Shown: positions 44,130 through 53,487, counted from the stretch's first letter. The stretch is 64,000 nt of DNA from Clostridium_AM sp963780135 (GCA_963780135.1 CAWAAR010000003.1:2542001-2606000), one strand, 5' to 3'. Notes: generated from the sequence alone by a model not told the origin. A program made the numbers and translations.

Positions 44130-45874
44130 ATAGTAAAGCGAAAAAAAGTAAGTTTAAAAATATTTTAGGCATAGAAGATGCGGTTTCTACAAAAAAATTA
44201 TATACTCTTCGTGATGCTTGGAGAGCTTGGGAGCATGGTGAAAAGTTTCCATTAGCAATATTTGGAGATAGTACTTTTGATGGAAATGATACAACTGGTT
44301 GGATAGGAAATACTATTGGAACAGACCATCAGCCGCCTAATGCATGGAGTACAAAATTACAAGCATTAGTACAAGCTTATTCTAATAACAATAATGCACG
44401 TATTTATAATGCAGGGTTTTCAGGTGAACATGCTTTATGGGGATATGAAAATATCAATAAAATATTTTCAGGTCTATACGCAGACACAAAAATAATGGGT
44501 ATTGGATTTGGTATAAATGATAGGCTTTTGTACACGAATACAAAGGATTATGCAAATAATTTCAGACAAAATATTAAAAATATAATTGAATGGTGTTATG
44601 AACACAGTATACAGCCATTTTTATTTACTTCACAAGCAACGTTAGAACCAGCAACAAGTTTTTCAGAATATACTCTTAGAACTTCTGAAAATATAAATTC
44701 TGTAGCTAATGATATTAAAAAAGAATTAGCTACAGAATATGGGCTAGAACTAATTGATTTGAATTTTTACACTTCAAAATTTATGCTAGATAGCAGCAGT
44801 TCTTTAGATAATATTATAAATGAGGGTATTCATTTTAAAGATTTAGGTGCTCAATATGAAGCAGAAGTTGTATTTTCATATTTATGCCCAAGAGTAATTA
44901 TTACAGAAGGTAAAGAGTTTCTAGGATTTAATACTCAAAAATCAAAAGGTATAATTGATGAAACTAAAGTAATTTGTAATAAGGAAGGCATAGGATTATA
45001 TGGAGAAAAGGGTAAAGCTTATGCACATTTTGATAAAAAGAACAAAGATGATGAGCAGATAATAGATTATTTAGTTTTAAATTTAAATAAAGATAATTAT
45101 TTATATTCTAATGAAATATTATTATCTGATAGAGATTTAAAAGCTGGCAATGATGCTGAGAGACCTTATGTGGTAATAAATGATATTAATAATTTTATAT
45201 TAAAACATACTTTTGAATCAAATAATCTTGAAACAAGCTTTTTTAAACATTATAAACTAAGTAGCTTAAATTATGGTTTAAATAGAATAAGAGTTATGAG
45301 TGGCAAAAGAACAGAGGTTTGTTATGGAGGGTTATTAATTGAAGACCCTAAAAATTTAAATAAGACAGTTAATGTAGGAATATTTAAAGATATTAATAGT
45401 AAGTATCATATTAATTTTGATGAACGTAATATTTTATATAATTATGCAGAAGATAATGTAGTATTTAAATTAAAATTAGATACAAATTCAAAAAGTGATT
45501 TGTTTATACCAATTTTTGATACGATTAGTACAACAATATTTTTAAAGGCATTAGATAATTGTTTAGAAATATGGAAAGCAGAACGAAGTTCTTTAAATAG
45601 TTTAATTGATAATATGGAAAAATGGGAAAAATGGGGGGCTGTTTCTTTAAATACACATGCATTTGAAAAGTTAAAAGCAGGTGTTTTTATATGTGTAAAC
45701 AATTTAGACATAAAAATATATCAAGATTTAAATATGAAGCCACTTTTGACTTGCAAAATTAATACGGTACTTGGCGGAGGATATTTTTGTAATTTTATAA
45801 CCAGTGACTATTTTAAAGAAAGTGAGATAAAACCTAATCAATTTATTAATTTAATTATAAATAGATTAGGTTAG
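44126..45874 (+). CDS. SGNH/GDSL hydrolase family protein with long C-terminal region
   Basis: A 582-residue protein without a signal peptide. Residues 40-250 show the SGNH blocks: Ser49 in IFGDSTFDG, Gly in YNAGFSGE, Asn131 in GFGINDRL and His236 in NEGIHFKD (the usual Asp three residues before is Glu). Esterases of this type deacylate polysaccharides or lipids. Residues 260-582 do not match a domain I recognise; they look beta-rich and could bind carbohydrate or resemble phage tail modules. Translation may depend on the mini-ORF just upstream. No anchor or export signal was seen. Confidence 0.75.
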   Translation: MNSKAKKSKFKNILGIEDAVSTKKLYTLRDAWRAWEHGEKFPLAIFGDSTFDGNDTTGWIGNTIGTDHQPPNAWSTKLQALVQAYSNNNNARIYNAGFSGEHALWGYENINKIFSGLYADTKIMGIGFGINDRLLYTNTKDYANNFRQNIKNIIEWCYEHSIQPFLFTSQATLEPATSFSEYTLRTSENINSVANDIKKELATEYGLELIDLNFYTSKFMLDSSSSLDNIINEGIHFKDLGAQYEAEVVFSYLCPRVIITEGKEFLGFNTQKSKGIIDETKVICNKEGIGLYGEKGKAYAHFDKKNKDDEQIIDYLVLNLNKDNYLYSNEILLSDRDLKAGNDAERPYVVINDINNFILKHTFESNNLETSFFKHYKLSSLNYGLNRIRVMSGKRTEVCYGGLLIEDPKNLNKTVNVGIFKDINSKYHINFDERNILYNYAEDNVVFKLKLDTNSKSDLFIPIFDTISTTIFLKALDNCLEIWKAERSSLNSLIDNMEKWEKWGAVSLNTHAFEKLKAGVFICVNNLDIKIYQDLNMKPLLTCKINTVLGGGYFCNFITSDYFKESEIKPNQFINLIINRLG

Positions 45875-45908
45875 TTCATAATGGAGAGGACACAGATTAA
45901 CTATGAGA

Positions 45909-46574
45909 TTATCTAACTATTCTCATATGAATATCTTGTCCTTCTGCATATTTTATAATCAGTTCTTTACAATAGTCCATATATTTTTCAATACCTTCTG
46001 CTCCATTAAAGGAAACTACATTTAATAAAAGTCTTTCTGTATTTTCTGTTACCATTGCTCTTACAGAGTCAGAAGTAGTACTGCCGAAATTACCCTTACT
46101 GTCTTTAAATACTGGCATATTAGATAGATTTACTTGACCTCTGCCTATACCATCATAATAGTCACCTTCTTCTCCAATATCAAAGTGAATATCTGTATCT
46201 ATTCTATCTAAATCATAAGCACATACTGGATTAAAAGAATAGATAGAAATTAAATTATTTATATCTACTATATTATTAACTTTATAAAGTTCATTACCTT
46301 TTACCACACGTCTAACTAAAGATTCTGATGAAACTCTGTACCTGCTTGGATCTTTTCCTAATTTCTTGTATGCATCTCTTCCTGCTTTTATGTTATCAAT
46401 CTTTAAAACATCTGCTAAAGTGTTGTTAGCTGATATTTTACTGCACAGAGAATGTATTTCGTTCCAAAGCATCTCATCCGATTCTTTTACTTTAATTTTT
46501 GCCTCAATAGTTCCTATAACAATTTTATCCCCAAGTATACTTTTTATTTTGTCACAAATGTTTATGTTGATCAT
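45909..46574 (-). CDS. B3/B4 domain protein (COG3382, PheRS-beta editing-like)
   Basis: A 221-residue protein with the B3/B4 fold found in the beta subunit of phenylalanyl-tRNA synthetase and free-standing in many Firmicutes. Recognised by the GRDAYKKLGKDPSRYRVSSESLVRRV stretch (seen in parts) and the NPVCAYDLDRI region. Free-standing members may edit mischarged tRNA or bind amino acids; not proven. AGGAGGAG precedes the start. Monocistronic, divergent from the MATE gene. Confidence 0.8.
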   Translation of the reverse strand: MININICDKIKSILGDKIVIGTIEAKIKVKESDEMLWNEIHSLCSKISANNTLADVLKIDNIKAGRDAYKKLGKDPSRYRVSSESLVRRVVKGNELYKVNNIVDINNLISIYSFNPVCAYDLDRIDTDIHFDIGEEGDYYDGIGRGQVNLSNMPVFKDSKGNFGSTTSDSVRAMVTENTERLLLNVVSFNGAEGIEKYMDYCKELIIKYAEGQDIHMRIVR

Positions 46575-46752
46575 AAATTTCTCCTCCTAGCCATTGTAGA
46601 TTATATACAGTATTTGAAAATTTTAAATATCAAAATAATTATAACACTATATACAAAAATACGTAAAATTTTTATTACACTAACATTTATGTTATAATTC
46701 AATTTGGTAAAAACAAATGTAAAAGGTCTATAATTTATAGGGGGATTAATTC

Positions 46753-48141
46753 ATGAAAGGTGATATGACGCAAGGAAATTCAGCAAAAATATTAACAACT
46801 TTTGCTATTCCTATGGTACTTGGAAATATATTTCAACAACTTTATAATACAACAGATGCTATAATAGTGGGTAGATTTATTGGAAAGAATGCATTGGCAT
46901 CAGTAGGGGTTGCAAACCCAATTATGTCTATTGCAATTTTCTTTATATTTGGTATTTGTATTGGAACTTCAGTACTTATATCTCAGCTTTTTGGAGCAGA
47001 AAAATATAAAGCTTTAAAAAAGGAAGTCTCTACAGCTTTAATCGTAGGAATAATCTTTACTATAGTAATGTCTATTGTTTGCATATTTTTATCTAGATGG
47101 GTTCTTATAATAACTGGCACCCCTAAGGATATTTTGAATAATGCTGATATATTCCTAAAGATAATATTTGGGGGACTAATCTTTTCATTTTTATATAATT
47201 TTTACTCATCTGCACTTAGAGCCATAGGAGATTCAAAAACCCCTCTAATTTTTTTAATTGTTTCCTGTGTACTTAATGGAATTTTATGTGTTATTTTTAT
47301 TGTAGTTTTTAAGTTTGGTGTAGCTGGTTCGGCAATTGCAACAGTGATTGCACAGGGGGTGTCATCTTTGCTTTGTATAGTATATGTTTATATTAAAATT
47401 CCCTTAATCAGGCTTAAGCGAAATGAATTAGTTGTAGATAAGTCACTATTAAGAAGAACCATACAGTATAGTTGGGTGACAGCACTACAACAGACTTGTT
47501 TGTATATTGGGAAATTACTAGTTCAAGGTGTTGTTAATCCATTTGGAACAAATGCTATAGCTGCGTATAACTCTGTTACAAGAGTAGATTCCTTTGTTTT
47601 ATCACCAGGTGATGGTTTTGCGGCATCTGTTGCCACTTATGCTGCCCAAAACAAGGGAGGTGGGAAGTGGAATAGGATAATTGAGGGCTATAAAAAGGGT
47701 AATATTATAATTACTGTATATAGTATTGTTACTGCTCTGATTGTATTTTTTGGAGCAGGAAGGATTATGAATTTATTTGTTCCTGGCTCTGAAAAAGAGG
47801 TTATATTAATAGGTGTAAGATATTTAAGATTAATGTCCATTTTCTATGTGCTTTCAGGGTTTTGTAACATTTTTCAAGGATTATTTAGAGGAGTTGGAAA
47901 ACTTCGAATAACATTTAATGCAACTATTATGCAAATTTCTGTAAGAGTGGCATTATCTTACATTTTGGCACCGTATTTAGGAATTTCAAGTGTGTGTTAT
48001 GCTGTGACTATTGGATGGATTTTAATGATTACTTATGAAGGATTGTCCTGTAAAAAATATTTCAAGGAAGTTAAACTATTAAGTTTATCAACTTTCACTT
48101 TAAAACATGGTAATTGCAGTAAAATATCAAGCCATTCTTAA
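46753..48141 (+). CDS. MATE family efflux transporter
   Basis: A 462-residue multidrug/toxin extrusion protein with twelve predicted helices in two related halves. Family signatures: AIPMVLGNIFQQLYNTTDAIIVGRFIGKNALASVGVANPI near the start and the equivalent ALQQTCLYIGKLLVQGVVNPFGTNAIAAYN in the second half (given as segments). It would use a cation gradient to expel drugs or metabolites. GGGG-rich site before the start. The last codons (ISSHS, TAA) fall in an R2 match. Confidence 0.88.
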   Translation: MKGDMTQGNSAKILTTFAIPMVLGNIFQQLYNTTDAIIVGRFIGKNALASVGVANPIMSIAIFFIFGICIGTSVLISQLFGAEKYKALKKEVSTALIVGIIFTIVMSIVCIFLSRWVLIITGTPKDILNNADIFLKIIFGGLIFSFLYNFYSSALRAIGDSKTPLIFLIVSCVLNGILCVIFIVVFKFGVAGSAIATVIAQGVSSLLCIVYVYIKIPLIRLKRNELVVDKSLLRRTIQYSWVTALQQTCLYIGKLLVQGVVNPFGTNAIAAYNSVTRVDSFVLSPGDGFAASVATYAAQNKGGGKWNRIIEGYKKGNIIITVYSIVTALIVFFGAGRIMNLFVPGSEKEVILIGVRYLRLMSIFYVLSGFCNIFQGLFRGVGKLRITFNATIMQISVRVALSYILAPYLGISSVCYAVTIGWILMITYEGLSCKKYFKEVKLLSLSTFTLKHGNCSKISSHS

Positions 48142-48187
48142 GTTTAGGTGGAGTTTGCTTATAAGGAATTCGATCATAATCTGAACA
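48126..48187 (+). repeat. R2 repeat, 5'-half fragment forming the end of the MATE gene
   Basis: ATCAAGCCATTCTTAAGTTT, then AGGTGGAGTTTGCTTATAAG, GAATTCGATC and ATAATCTGAAC align base for base with the first 60 bases of full R2. The MATE stop (TAA 48139-48141) corresponds to the element's CTTAG. Confidence 0.8.
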
Positions 48188-48194
48188 TTATTAA

Positions 48195-48229
48195 AAGTAT
48201 TCTTAGTGTCTTTAGCACTTAGAATACTT
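48195..48229. terminator. Terminator between the MATE and ABC permease genes
   Basis: Stem AAGTATTCTTAGTG (48195-48208) with CACTTAGAATACTT (48216-48229), one mismatch. The right arm overlaps the last codons of the minus-strand permease gene, whose end (AATCAAGTATTCTAAG) also resembles the start of R2. Confidence 0.65.
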
Positions 48230-49511
48230 GATTCTTAATTAATTTCCTTTTAGTAATAATGTATCCAAATAATTGAGTAGCAAAATAACATGCCAATATT
48301 TTAAGTGTATTTATCATGAATTCCTTATTAATATTTAAAATATAAATATATAAAATACTGGTTAGTGTTGTTAAAAATACATGTGAAAAAAATATTAATC
48401 TAAGCTTGTATATTAATATAGTGTCTATTTCTTCATGGATTAATCCGATGCCATATAATTTGATCTTTTTAAATTTCCAATTATAGAGATCAATTTTGAC
48501 TTTGAAATATAGTATATTAGCAGAAGCAATAAAACTTAATAATACAATAAATATATATATCAAATTAAAAGAAGAACCTCGAAAAATATTATAAACAGGA
48601 AAAAATGTTTTTACATTAGGCAAATCATAAATTCTATGACTAATAATAAAGGTTAGGTTTAAGAAGGCAATAAAGAAAATTATAATTTTGTTATTCTCTA
48701 AAGAATCTTCTAGTTCATTTATTAATAAAATTTTTCTATAATAAAAGTTTCTATTTTTTCTCATAAAAACAATAAAGATTTTTGTAGAAATTAAAAATAT
48801 CATATAAATTACTACCATACATATTAAAGAATAGTCAATATAGTACTTATAGTTGAAGTTTATAATCATTCTTTCATTGAAATGAATATAGCATATTATT
48901 AAAACAAATAGTGCTATTTTTAGCATCCTTTTCTTTTTAGAATATATTGCATGCATATTTTTATAATTTGCTATGTTTAATACTGAAATATTATCGACAA
49001 ATTTAAATGTCCATAAAATGAATATGATAGTAAGTAAAGCGTAGTATCCAACAGTAACTATGTAAATAATTGATTTAAACTGTAAAATAAGATAATGAAT
49101 TCCAGACATTTTAAATATGAAAAGCACAATGATTTTTGAAAATACCATACCTAAAATTAATCCTATAGGAACATATATGAGAAAAATCAAAGCATTTTCT
49201 ATAAGGAGTAGTATCTTAAGTTCATTATAGGTCATACCTAAAGTCAAAAATATTGTAAATTCTTTTTGTCTATATTTCATAAAAGAAATGTATGTAAAAA
49301 TATTCCATAATGCTGTATTAAAGACGGCAATTGAGGGGAATATAAAAATACTTTCTTGTCCAATTGCTATTACATATGAATTATAGAGTGTTAATTCAAT
49401 AAAAAAGAATATAGTTGAAACTATTAGACAAAATATATACATAAAATATTGATCTGAATTTAATTTTATACTTTGTTTAAAAATCTTACCAAAATTCATA
49501 TCATTCACCAC
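48219..49511 (-). CDS. Bce-like ABC transporter permease lacking the large extracellular domain
   Basis: A 430-residue membrane protein with about ten predicted helices. Position after an MsbA/LolD-type ATPase and beside an intramembrane-sensing kinase places it with BceB/VraG-type permeases for peptide antibiotics. BceB proteins are about 650 residues and carry a ~200-residue extracellular domain; no such loop is present here. The start is either GTG 49511 (overlapping the ATPase gene) or ATG 49499, directly after its stop with GGTGA upstream. Its stop lies within an R2-like sequence. Confidence 0.75.
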   Translation of the reverse strand: MVNDMNFGKIFKQSIKLNSDQYFMYIFCLIVSTIFFFIELTLYNSYVIAIGQESIFIFPSIAVFNTALWNIFTYISFMKYRQKEFTIFLTLGMTYNELKILLLIENALIFLIYVPIGLILGMVFSKIIVLFIFKMSGIHYLILQFKSIIYIVTVGYYALLTIIFILWTFKFVDNISVLNIANYKNMHAIYSKKKRMLKIALFVLIICYIHFNERMIINFNYKYYIDYSLICMVVIYMIFLISTKIFIVFMRKNRNFYYRKILLINELEDSLENNKIIIFFIAFLNLTFIISHRIYDLPNVKTFFPVYNIFRGSSFNLIYIFIVLLSFIASANILYFKVKIDLYNWKFKKIKLYGIGLIHEEIDTILIYKLRLIFFSHVFLTTLTSILYIYILNINKEFMINTLKILACYFATQLFGYIITKRKLIKNQVF

Positions 49512-50253
49512 TAATCACTGCTAAAGTATCTAATATTCTATTAAAAAAAGCGCTCTGATCCCCTTTGCTATATATATCTGCAAATATCTTGCCGGATTTT
49601 ATAAAAACCACTCGACTGCAGCAGCTTGCAGCATATATATCATGTGTAACCATGAGGATTGTTGCTTTTCTTTGTTCGTTTATCCTTTGTAAATACTGCA
49701 TAAATTTTTTCGAAGTATTTGGGTCAAGACTACCCGTTGGTTCATCAGCTAAAATAATATAGGGATTATTTATTAGAGCTCTACATGCGGCTGCTCTTTG
49801 CTGTTCACCTACAGATACATTATAAGGATATTTATTTCTAATATCATATATATTGAAAAACGTAAAATATTCTTTTATTTTTTCATCAATTTTTTTAGCA
49901 TTGATTCCCTTAAATATTAGTGGAAGAGCAGCATTTTCAGAAAGAGTAATATTATCAAGAAGATTAAAGCTTTGAAATATAATTCCTAAATTTTCACGTC
50001 TAAAAATGGATCTTTCTTTTTTGTTTAGGGAAGTTATATACTTATTCATTATTTTCACTGTTCCACTATTAGGATTATCGAGTCCTGATAAAATGTTAAG
50101 GAGAGTTGTTTTTCCACTCCCTGATTGTCCCATAATTGCAGTAAATTCTCCATTTTCAATGCTTAAATTTATGCCATTTAATACATTAGAAGAGTTAACT
50201 CCTAAAGTTCCTCCATAAACCTTAACAATATCTTCAACACATAAAACATCCAT
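49501..50253 (-). CDS. Bce-like ABC transporter ATP-binding protein
   Basis: A 250-residue ATPase of the MacB/LolD/BceA class. Walker A GQSGSGKTT, Walker B YIILADEPTGSLD, H-loop MVTHDIYAA. The signature is VSVGEQQRAAACRAL instead of LSGGEQQR, so the second conserved position is Val. This could weaken ATP hydrolysis or support a sensing role. GGAGTG precedes the ATG. It lies between the kinase and permease genes on the same strand. Confidence 0.88.
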   Translation of the reverse strand: MDVLCVEDIVKVYGGTLGVNSSNVLNGINLSIENGEFTAIMGQSGSGKTTLLNILSGLDNPNSGTVKIMNKYITSLNKKERSIFRRENLGIIFQSFNLLDNITLSENAALPLIFKGINAKKIDEKIKEYFTFFNIYDIRNKYPYNVSVGEQQRAAACRALINNPYIILADEPTGSLDPNTSKKFMQYLQRINEQRKATILMVTHDIYAASCCSRVVFIKSGKIFADIYSKGDQSAFFNRILDTLAVISGE

Positions 50254-50273
50254 TATATCACTCCATTGTCTCT

Positions 50274-51308
50274 CTAAATTTTTGATGGATAAATAATTGA
50301 AATAGTAGTTCCCTTATTAATTTCAGATTCTATAGATATACTATGATTTAACTTTTTTGATATTAATTTGCATATATATAATCCTATCCCTGTAGCATCA
50401 TGTACTTTTCTTCCATTTTCCCCTGTGAAGAATGGTTCGAAAACCCTTCTTATATCATAGCGAGGAATTCCAATACCTTCATCTCTAATTGTTAACCTTG
50501 TTTCTATATCATCTATGCATATATTGAAATATATGTATTTTTTTTCTTTGATATTTCTAGAATATTTAATAGCATTTGTTATAATTTGTTCAAGTATAAA
50601 TTTATTCCATTTTTTATCTGTAATAATAAATGCTTCTTTATATTGAAATTCTATTTTAGGAAATACATTGTTATAAATAAACTGACTTTTTTTATTATTT
50701 ATAACTTCCTTTAATAAAGATATTAAATCTACGGCCTGAGGCTCATAATCTTTTGAAAAATCATTTAATCTGCTAATGTTTAGAATTTGATTTAAACCAT
50801 TTATAACTTTAGTATTTTCTTCTCTTATATCAAAAAATAATTTTAATACATTTATTTGATTTTTTGTATCAAAACAATTTTCTTTAGATGCTTTTTGAAT
50901 AATAAGATTAATTATTGAAGCTGGAGTCTTAATATTATGAATCCATTGAGATAAAAAATAGGTATTATCTGCATTTTTAGCATTAAATAAACTTATCTCA
51001 TTTGTATAGTTTTCATGAATTTTAAATATAGCTCTAGATGTTTCTAGCTGTTCATTTGTCTTCGGATTTAAATTAAAATATCTATTTTCTATACCTTCAC
51101 TAAGACCTCTATTAAATTTATAATACTTAGTCCATTCATTCAATATTATAAATAAATATAATACTATAGATAGTAAGAAAGGATATAAAAAATCAATTTG
51201 AGAACCTAATAAGTAAACATAAAGAAGAATTAAGAGTGTATTAAGAAAATATCCTATGGTAAAGGGCAGTTTATCTTTTACAAAATTTATTAATATTTTT
51301 TTCTCCAT
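50274..51308 (-). CDS. BceS-like intramembrane-sensing histidine kinase
   Basis: A 344-residue kinase with two closely spaced TM helices (about 15-55) and almost no external loop, as in BceS-type kinases that sense through a partner ABC transporter. H-box SQWIHNIKTPASII; N-box ILEQIITNAIKYS; G-boxes RDEGIGIP and GIGLYICKLI. The start at 51308 is two bases after the regulator's stop, with AGAGGAATAG across it; the upstream alternative at 51329 is less likely. Confidence 0.87.
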   Translation of the reverse strand: MEKKILINFVKDKLPFTIGYFLNTLLILLYVYLLGSQIDFLYPFLLSIVLYLFIILNEWTKYYKFNRGLSEGIENRYFNLNPKTNEQLETSRAIFKIHENYTNEISLFNAKNADNTYFLSQWIHNIKTPASIINLIIQKASKENCFDTKNQINVLKLFFDIREENTKVINGLNQILNISRLNDFSKDYEPQAVDLISLLKEVINNKKSQFIYNNVFPKIEFQYKEAFIITDKKWNKFILEQIITNAIKYSRNIKEKKYIYFNICIDDIETRLTIRDEGIGIPRYDIRRVFEPFFTGENGRKVHDATGIGLYICKLISKKLNHSISIESEINKGTTISIIYPSKI

Positions 51309-51310
51309 AA

Positions 51311-52009
51311 CTATTCCTCTTGTTTGCAATCAGATTGAAATATATAGCCTATACCTCGTTTGGTTGAGATAACTTCACTAACACTCAAATCCTTAAGCTT
51401 ATTTCTTATTCTGGATATATTAACTGTTAATGTGTTATCGTCTACAAAAAGAGTATCATCCCAAAGCTCTTCTAAAAGTTCTTCTCTACTCACTATTCTA
51501 TTTTCATTTTTAATAAGCGTACTTAAGAGCTTGAACTCATTTTTACTAAGTTCAACTTCAATCCCATTATAAAGTATTTTAAAGGTATCTTTATTAAGTT
51601 TGATACCTGTTGAACTTTCAATTATATTTGATTCATTTGCATATTCACCATATATTCTTCTCATTGCCACCTGTATCTTAGCAAGAAGAAAGTCAAAGTT
51701 AAAAGGTTTTACAATATAATCATCGGCTCCTAATTCTAGTCCTCGTATTTGTTCCTCTTCGCTATCTCTTGAAGAAATAATAATTACAGGTATCTTTGAA
51801 GTTCTTCTGAAAGTTTTACATAATTGAAATCCATCATAATATGGTAAGTTTATATCTAAAAGAACTAAATCCACCTTTGATTTTTGAAGTTCTACATCTA
51901 CATTTTTAAAATCATGTATGTCAACAACTTCATATCTATATTTTTGAAGATACTCTGTTATAAGTTTATTTAGCCTAACATCATCTTCAATAACAAGTAT
52001 CCTATACAA
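51311..52009 (-). CDS. BceR-like response regulator (OmpR family)
   Basis: A 232-residue regulator: acidic pocket IEDDVRL, phosphoacceptor Asp in LVLLDINLPYYDG, Lys in YIVKPFNFDFLL, then a winged helix (LSKNEFKLLSTLIKNENRIVS and LTVNISRIRNKL). TTG start at 52009 with AGGGAGGAAG. First gene of the regulator-kinase-ATPase-permease unit. A small membrane peptide gene lies upstream on the same strand. Confidence 0.88.
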   Translation of the reverse strand: MYRILVIEDDVRLNKLITEYLQKYRYEVVDIHDFKNVDVELQKSKVDLVLLDINLPYYDGFQLCKTFRRTSKIPVIIISSRDSEEEQIRGLELGADDYIVKPFNFDFLLAKIQVAMRRIYGEYANESNIIESSTGIKLNKDTFKILYNGIEVELSKNEFKLLSTLIKNENRIVSREELLEELWDDTLFVDDNTLTVNISRIRNKLKDLSVSEVISTKRGIGYIFQSDCKQEE

Positions 52010-52173
52010 AATATCTTCCTCCCTTTTAAATTTCAGATATAATATAGTAACTTATTATAATATATCATAATTACATTTTAGAGGAAAGGAAGTGAGTTTG
52101 ATATAAATTAAAACTTAGCTTTGATAGATTATAAAGGTGTAGTTTTTTTCCTTTAGCATTTTGTGGTAACAGT

Positions 52174-52296
52174 TCACTTAATACTAAAAATGTATTTTAA
52201 GTTAAATACTAGAGAATATAAAAAAGGAAAAATGTATGCAATAAGCGTAAAAAGAATTACAAATTTTTTTACATAAGATATAACTTTTTTCCCCAT
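52174..52296 (-). CDS. Small cationic membrane peptide, 40 residues
   Basis: ATG at 52296 with an ideal AAGGAGG eight bases upstream, stop TGA at 52174-52176. The product begins MGKKVISYVKKFVIL and has one long hydrophobic helix (about 11-32) between lysine-rich ends. Not recognised. Position: 165 bases upstream of the Bce-like regulator on the same strand. It could be a stress-response peptide, an accessory of the transporter, a small toxin, or a peptide secreted or sensed by the system. Real translation is likely from the ribosome binding site, but function is open. Confidence 0.65.
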   Translation of the reverse strand: MGKKVISYVKKFVILFTLIAYIFPFLYSLVFNLKYIFSIK

Positions 52297-52623
52297 AGCA
52301 ATAAACCTCCTTAAGTTTCTTCAATTAATATGTTTGGTATGCATTTAAGCGCTTCAAATAAACGGATAAGTAAATTCTATATGAATTAAAGAAACTGACA
52401 AAGTGATTTATATTAAAATAGTCTTACAGTTTTGTAAGGTTGTATTACCAATGATGAAATAACAATATATGAAATTTACTCATGAACAATCGGATATATC
52501 ACTGGAGAGCATTTTTTGCAATGTTTATAGCAGTAAAAGCAATAAAAAGTGTAAAAGTTTAAACTATAATATTGTTACAAAGTATAATACAAATGATGAT
52601 GTTAAGAAGAGAATATGTATTTA
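52297..52623. other. Gap upstream of the small membrane peptide, no gene seen
   Basis: AT-rich. Contains an AAGCGCTT palindrome near 52347, which may be part of the peptide gene's control region. No other ORF with a ribosome binding site was seen. Confidence 0.4.
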
Positions 52624-52702
52624 ACTCAACTTTCACAGTTTAAAAAAATGCGTAGCATCTTGCTTATATTAAGTCAAAATTTTGTATTTGCGGAAGTTGA
52701 GT
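52624..52702 (-). repeat. R1 repeat, copy b (complete)
   Basis: ACTCAAC at 52624 and GTTGAGT at 52696-52702 form the terminal inverted repeats. The inner sequence, read on the minus strand (TGACTTAATATAAGCAAGATG, then CTACGCAT), matches copy a at 12571-12650 almost throughout. It lies 40 bases before the GNAT gene. Confidence 0.8.
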
Positions 52703-52741
52703 ATTTAATAATTAAAGTTAAAGAAAGGATAGTGAGTAAAT

Positions 52742-53179
52742 ATGATTACTATAGAGAAAATAACATATGAAGATTTAGATGATTTGGCAAACTTATATGA
52801 AGAACTCTTAGGAAGAAAAACAAATTTATCAAAATTCAACGAGAATTTTGATTGGATTAATTCAAATAAAGATTATATATTAATTGGAGCAAAAGATGAT
52901 GATGAAAATCTAGTTGGATCATTACTTGGAATTGTTTGTAAAGACATTGCAGGAGATTGTAAACCATTTATGGTTGTTGAAAATGTGATTGTAAAAAGTG
53001 GTTGTAGAAAAATGGGGATTGGAAAAGCATTAATGGACTTTATTGAAAATTTTGCTAGAATGAGAAACTGTTACTTTACCATGTTAGTCTCAGCTTTTAG
53101 AAGGAAAGATGCTCATAAATTTTATGAATCAATTGGATATGCTAACGATGTTGTTAAAGGGTTTAAAAAATACTTATAA
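52742..53179 (+). CDS. GNAT family N-acetyltransferase
   Basis: A 145-residue acetyltransferase. The acetyl-CoA site is in VVENVIVKSGCRKMGIGKALM (R/Q-x-x-G-x-G/A form: GCRKMGIG). The C-terminal RRKDAHKFYESIGY is typical. The acceptor is unknown. AAAGGATAG before the start. A full R2 repeat begins directly at its stop codon (TTATAATCAAG). Confidence 0.88.
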   Translation: MITIEKITYEDLDDLANLYEELLGRKTNLSKFNENFDWINSNKDYILIGAKDDDENLVGSLLGIVCKDIAGDCKPFMVVENVIVKSGCRKMGIGKALMDFIENFARMRNCYFTMLVSAFRRKDAHKFYESIGYANDVVKGFKKYL

Positions 53180-53332
53180 TCAAGTGATTCTTAGACTCAG
53201 GTGGAGTTTGCTTGTGAGGAATACCATCTCTCCATCTGAGCCTTAGAAGAACTTATCCAGGCGCGTAGCAGTGCTTATCCCCCACTTTGAAGAAGATGGA
53301 GGTGTTAGCAATGGTAGCGATCGGATAAAGTC
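53180..53332 (+). repeat. R2 repeat, full copy 2
   Basis: About 150 bp starting at the GNAT stop codon: ATCAAGTGATTCTTAGACTC ... CCATCTGAGCCTTAGAAG ... TTATCCAGGCGCGTAGCAG ... TTAGCAATGGTAGCGAT. It matches copy 1 (18521-18668) in reverse. In the hairpin, the inner pair TTCAG/CTGAA of copy 1 is CTCAG/CTGAG here, so pairing is kept. Confidence 0.85.
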
Positions 53333-53458
53333 AAAATAGTAGGGTATTCTGTACTAAATAATGGATTCCTGTTTAACTGTGGGATATTAGAACTATTTGA
53401 AAGTCAGTTCACTACTTATACGTATCTGTATAAGCTTTTCTAAAAATTACTCAACAAT

Positions 53459-53487
53459 TTGATTTTTACTAATTCATATGATATACT
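53459..53487 (+). promoter_or_regulatory. Promoter of the MarR-FUSC operon
   Basis: TTGATT (53459-53464) and TATACT (53482-53487), 17 bases apart. The -10 runs into the palindromic operator. Confidence 0.65.
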
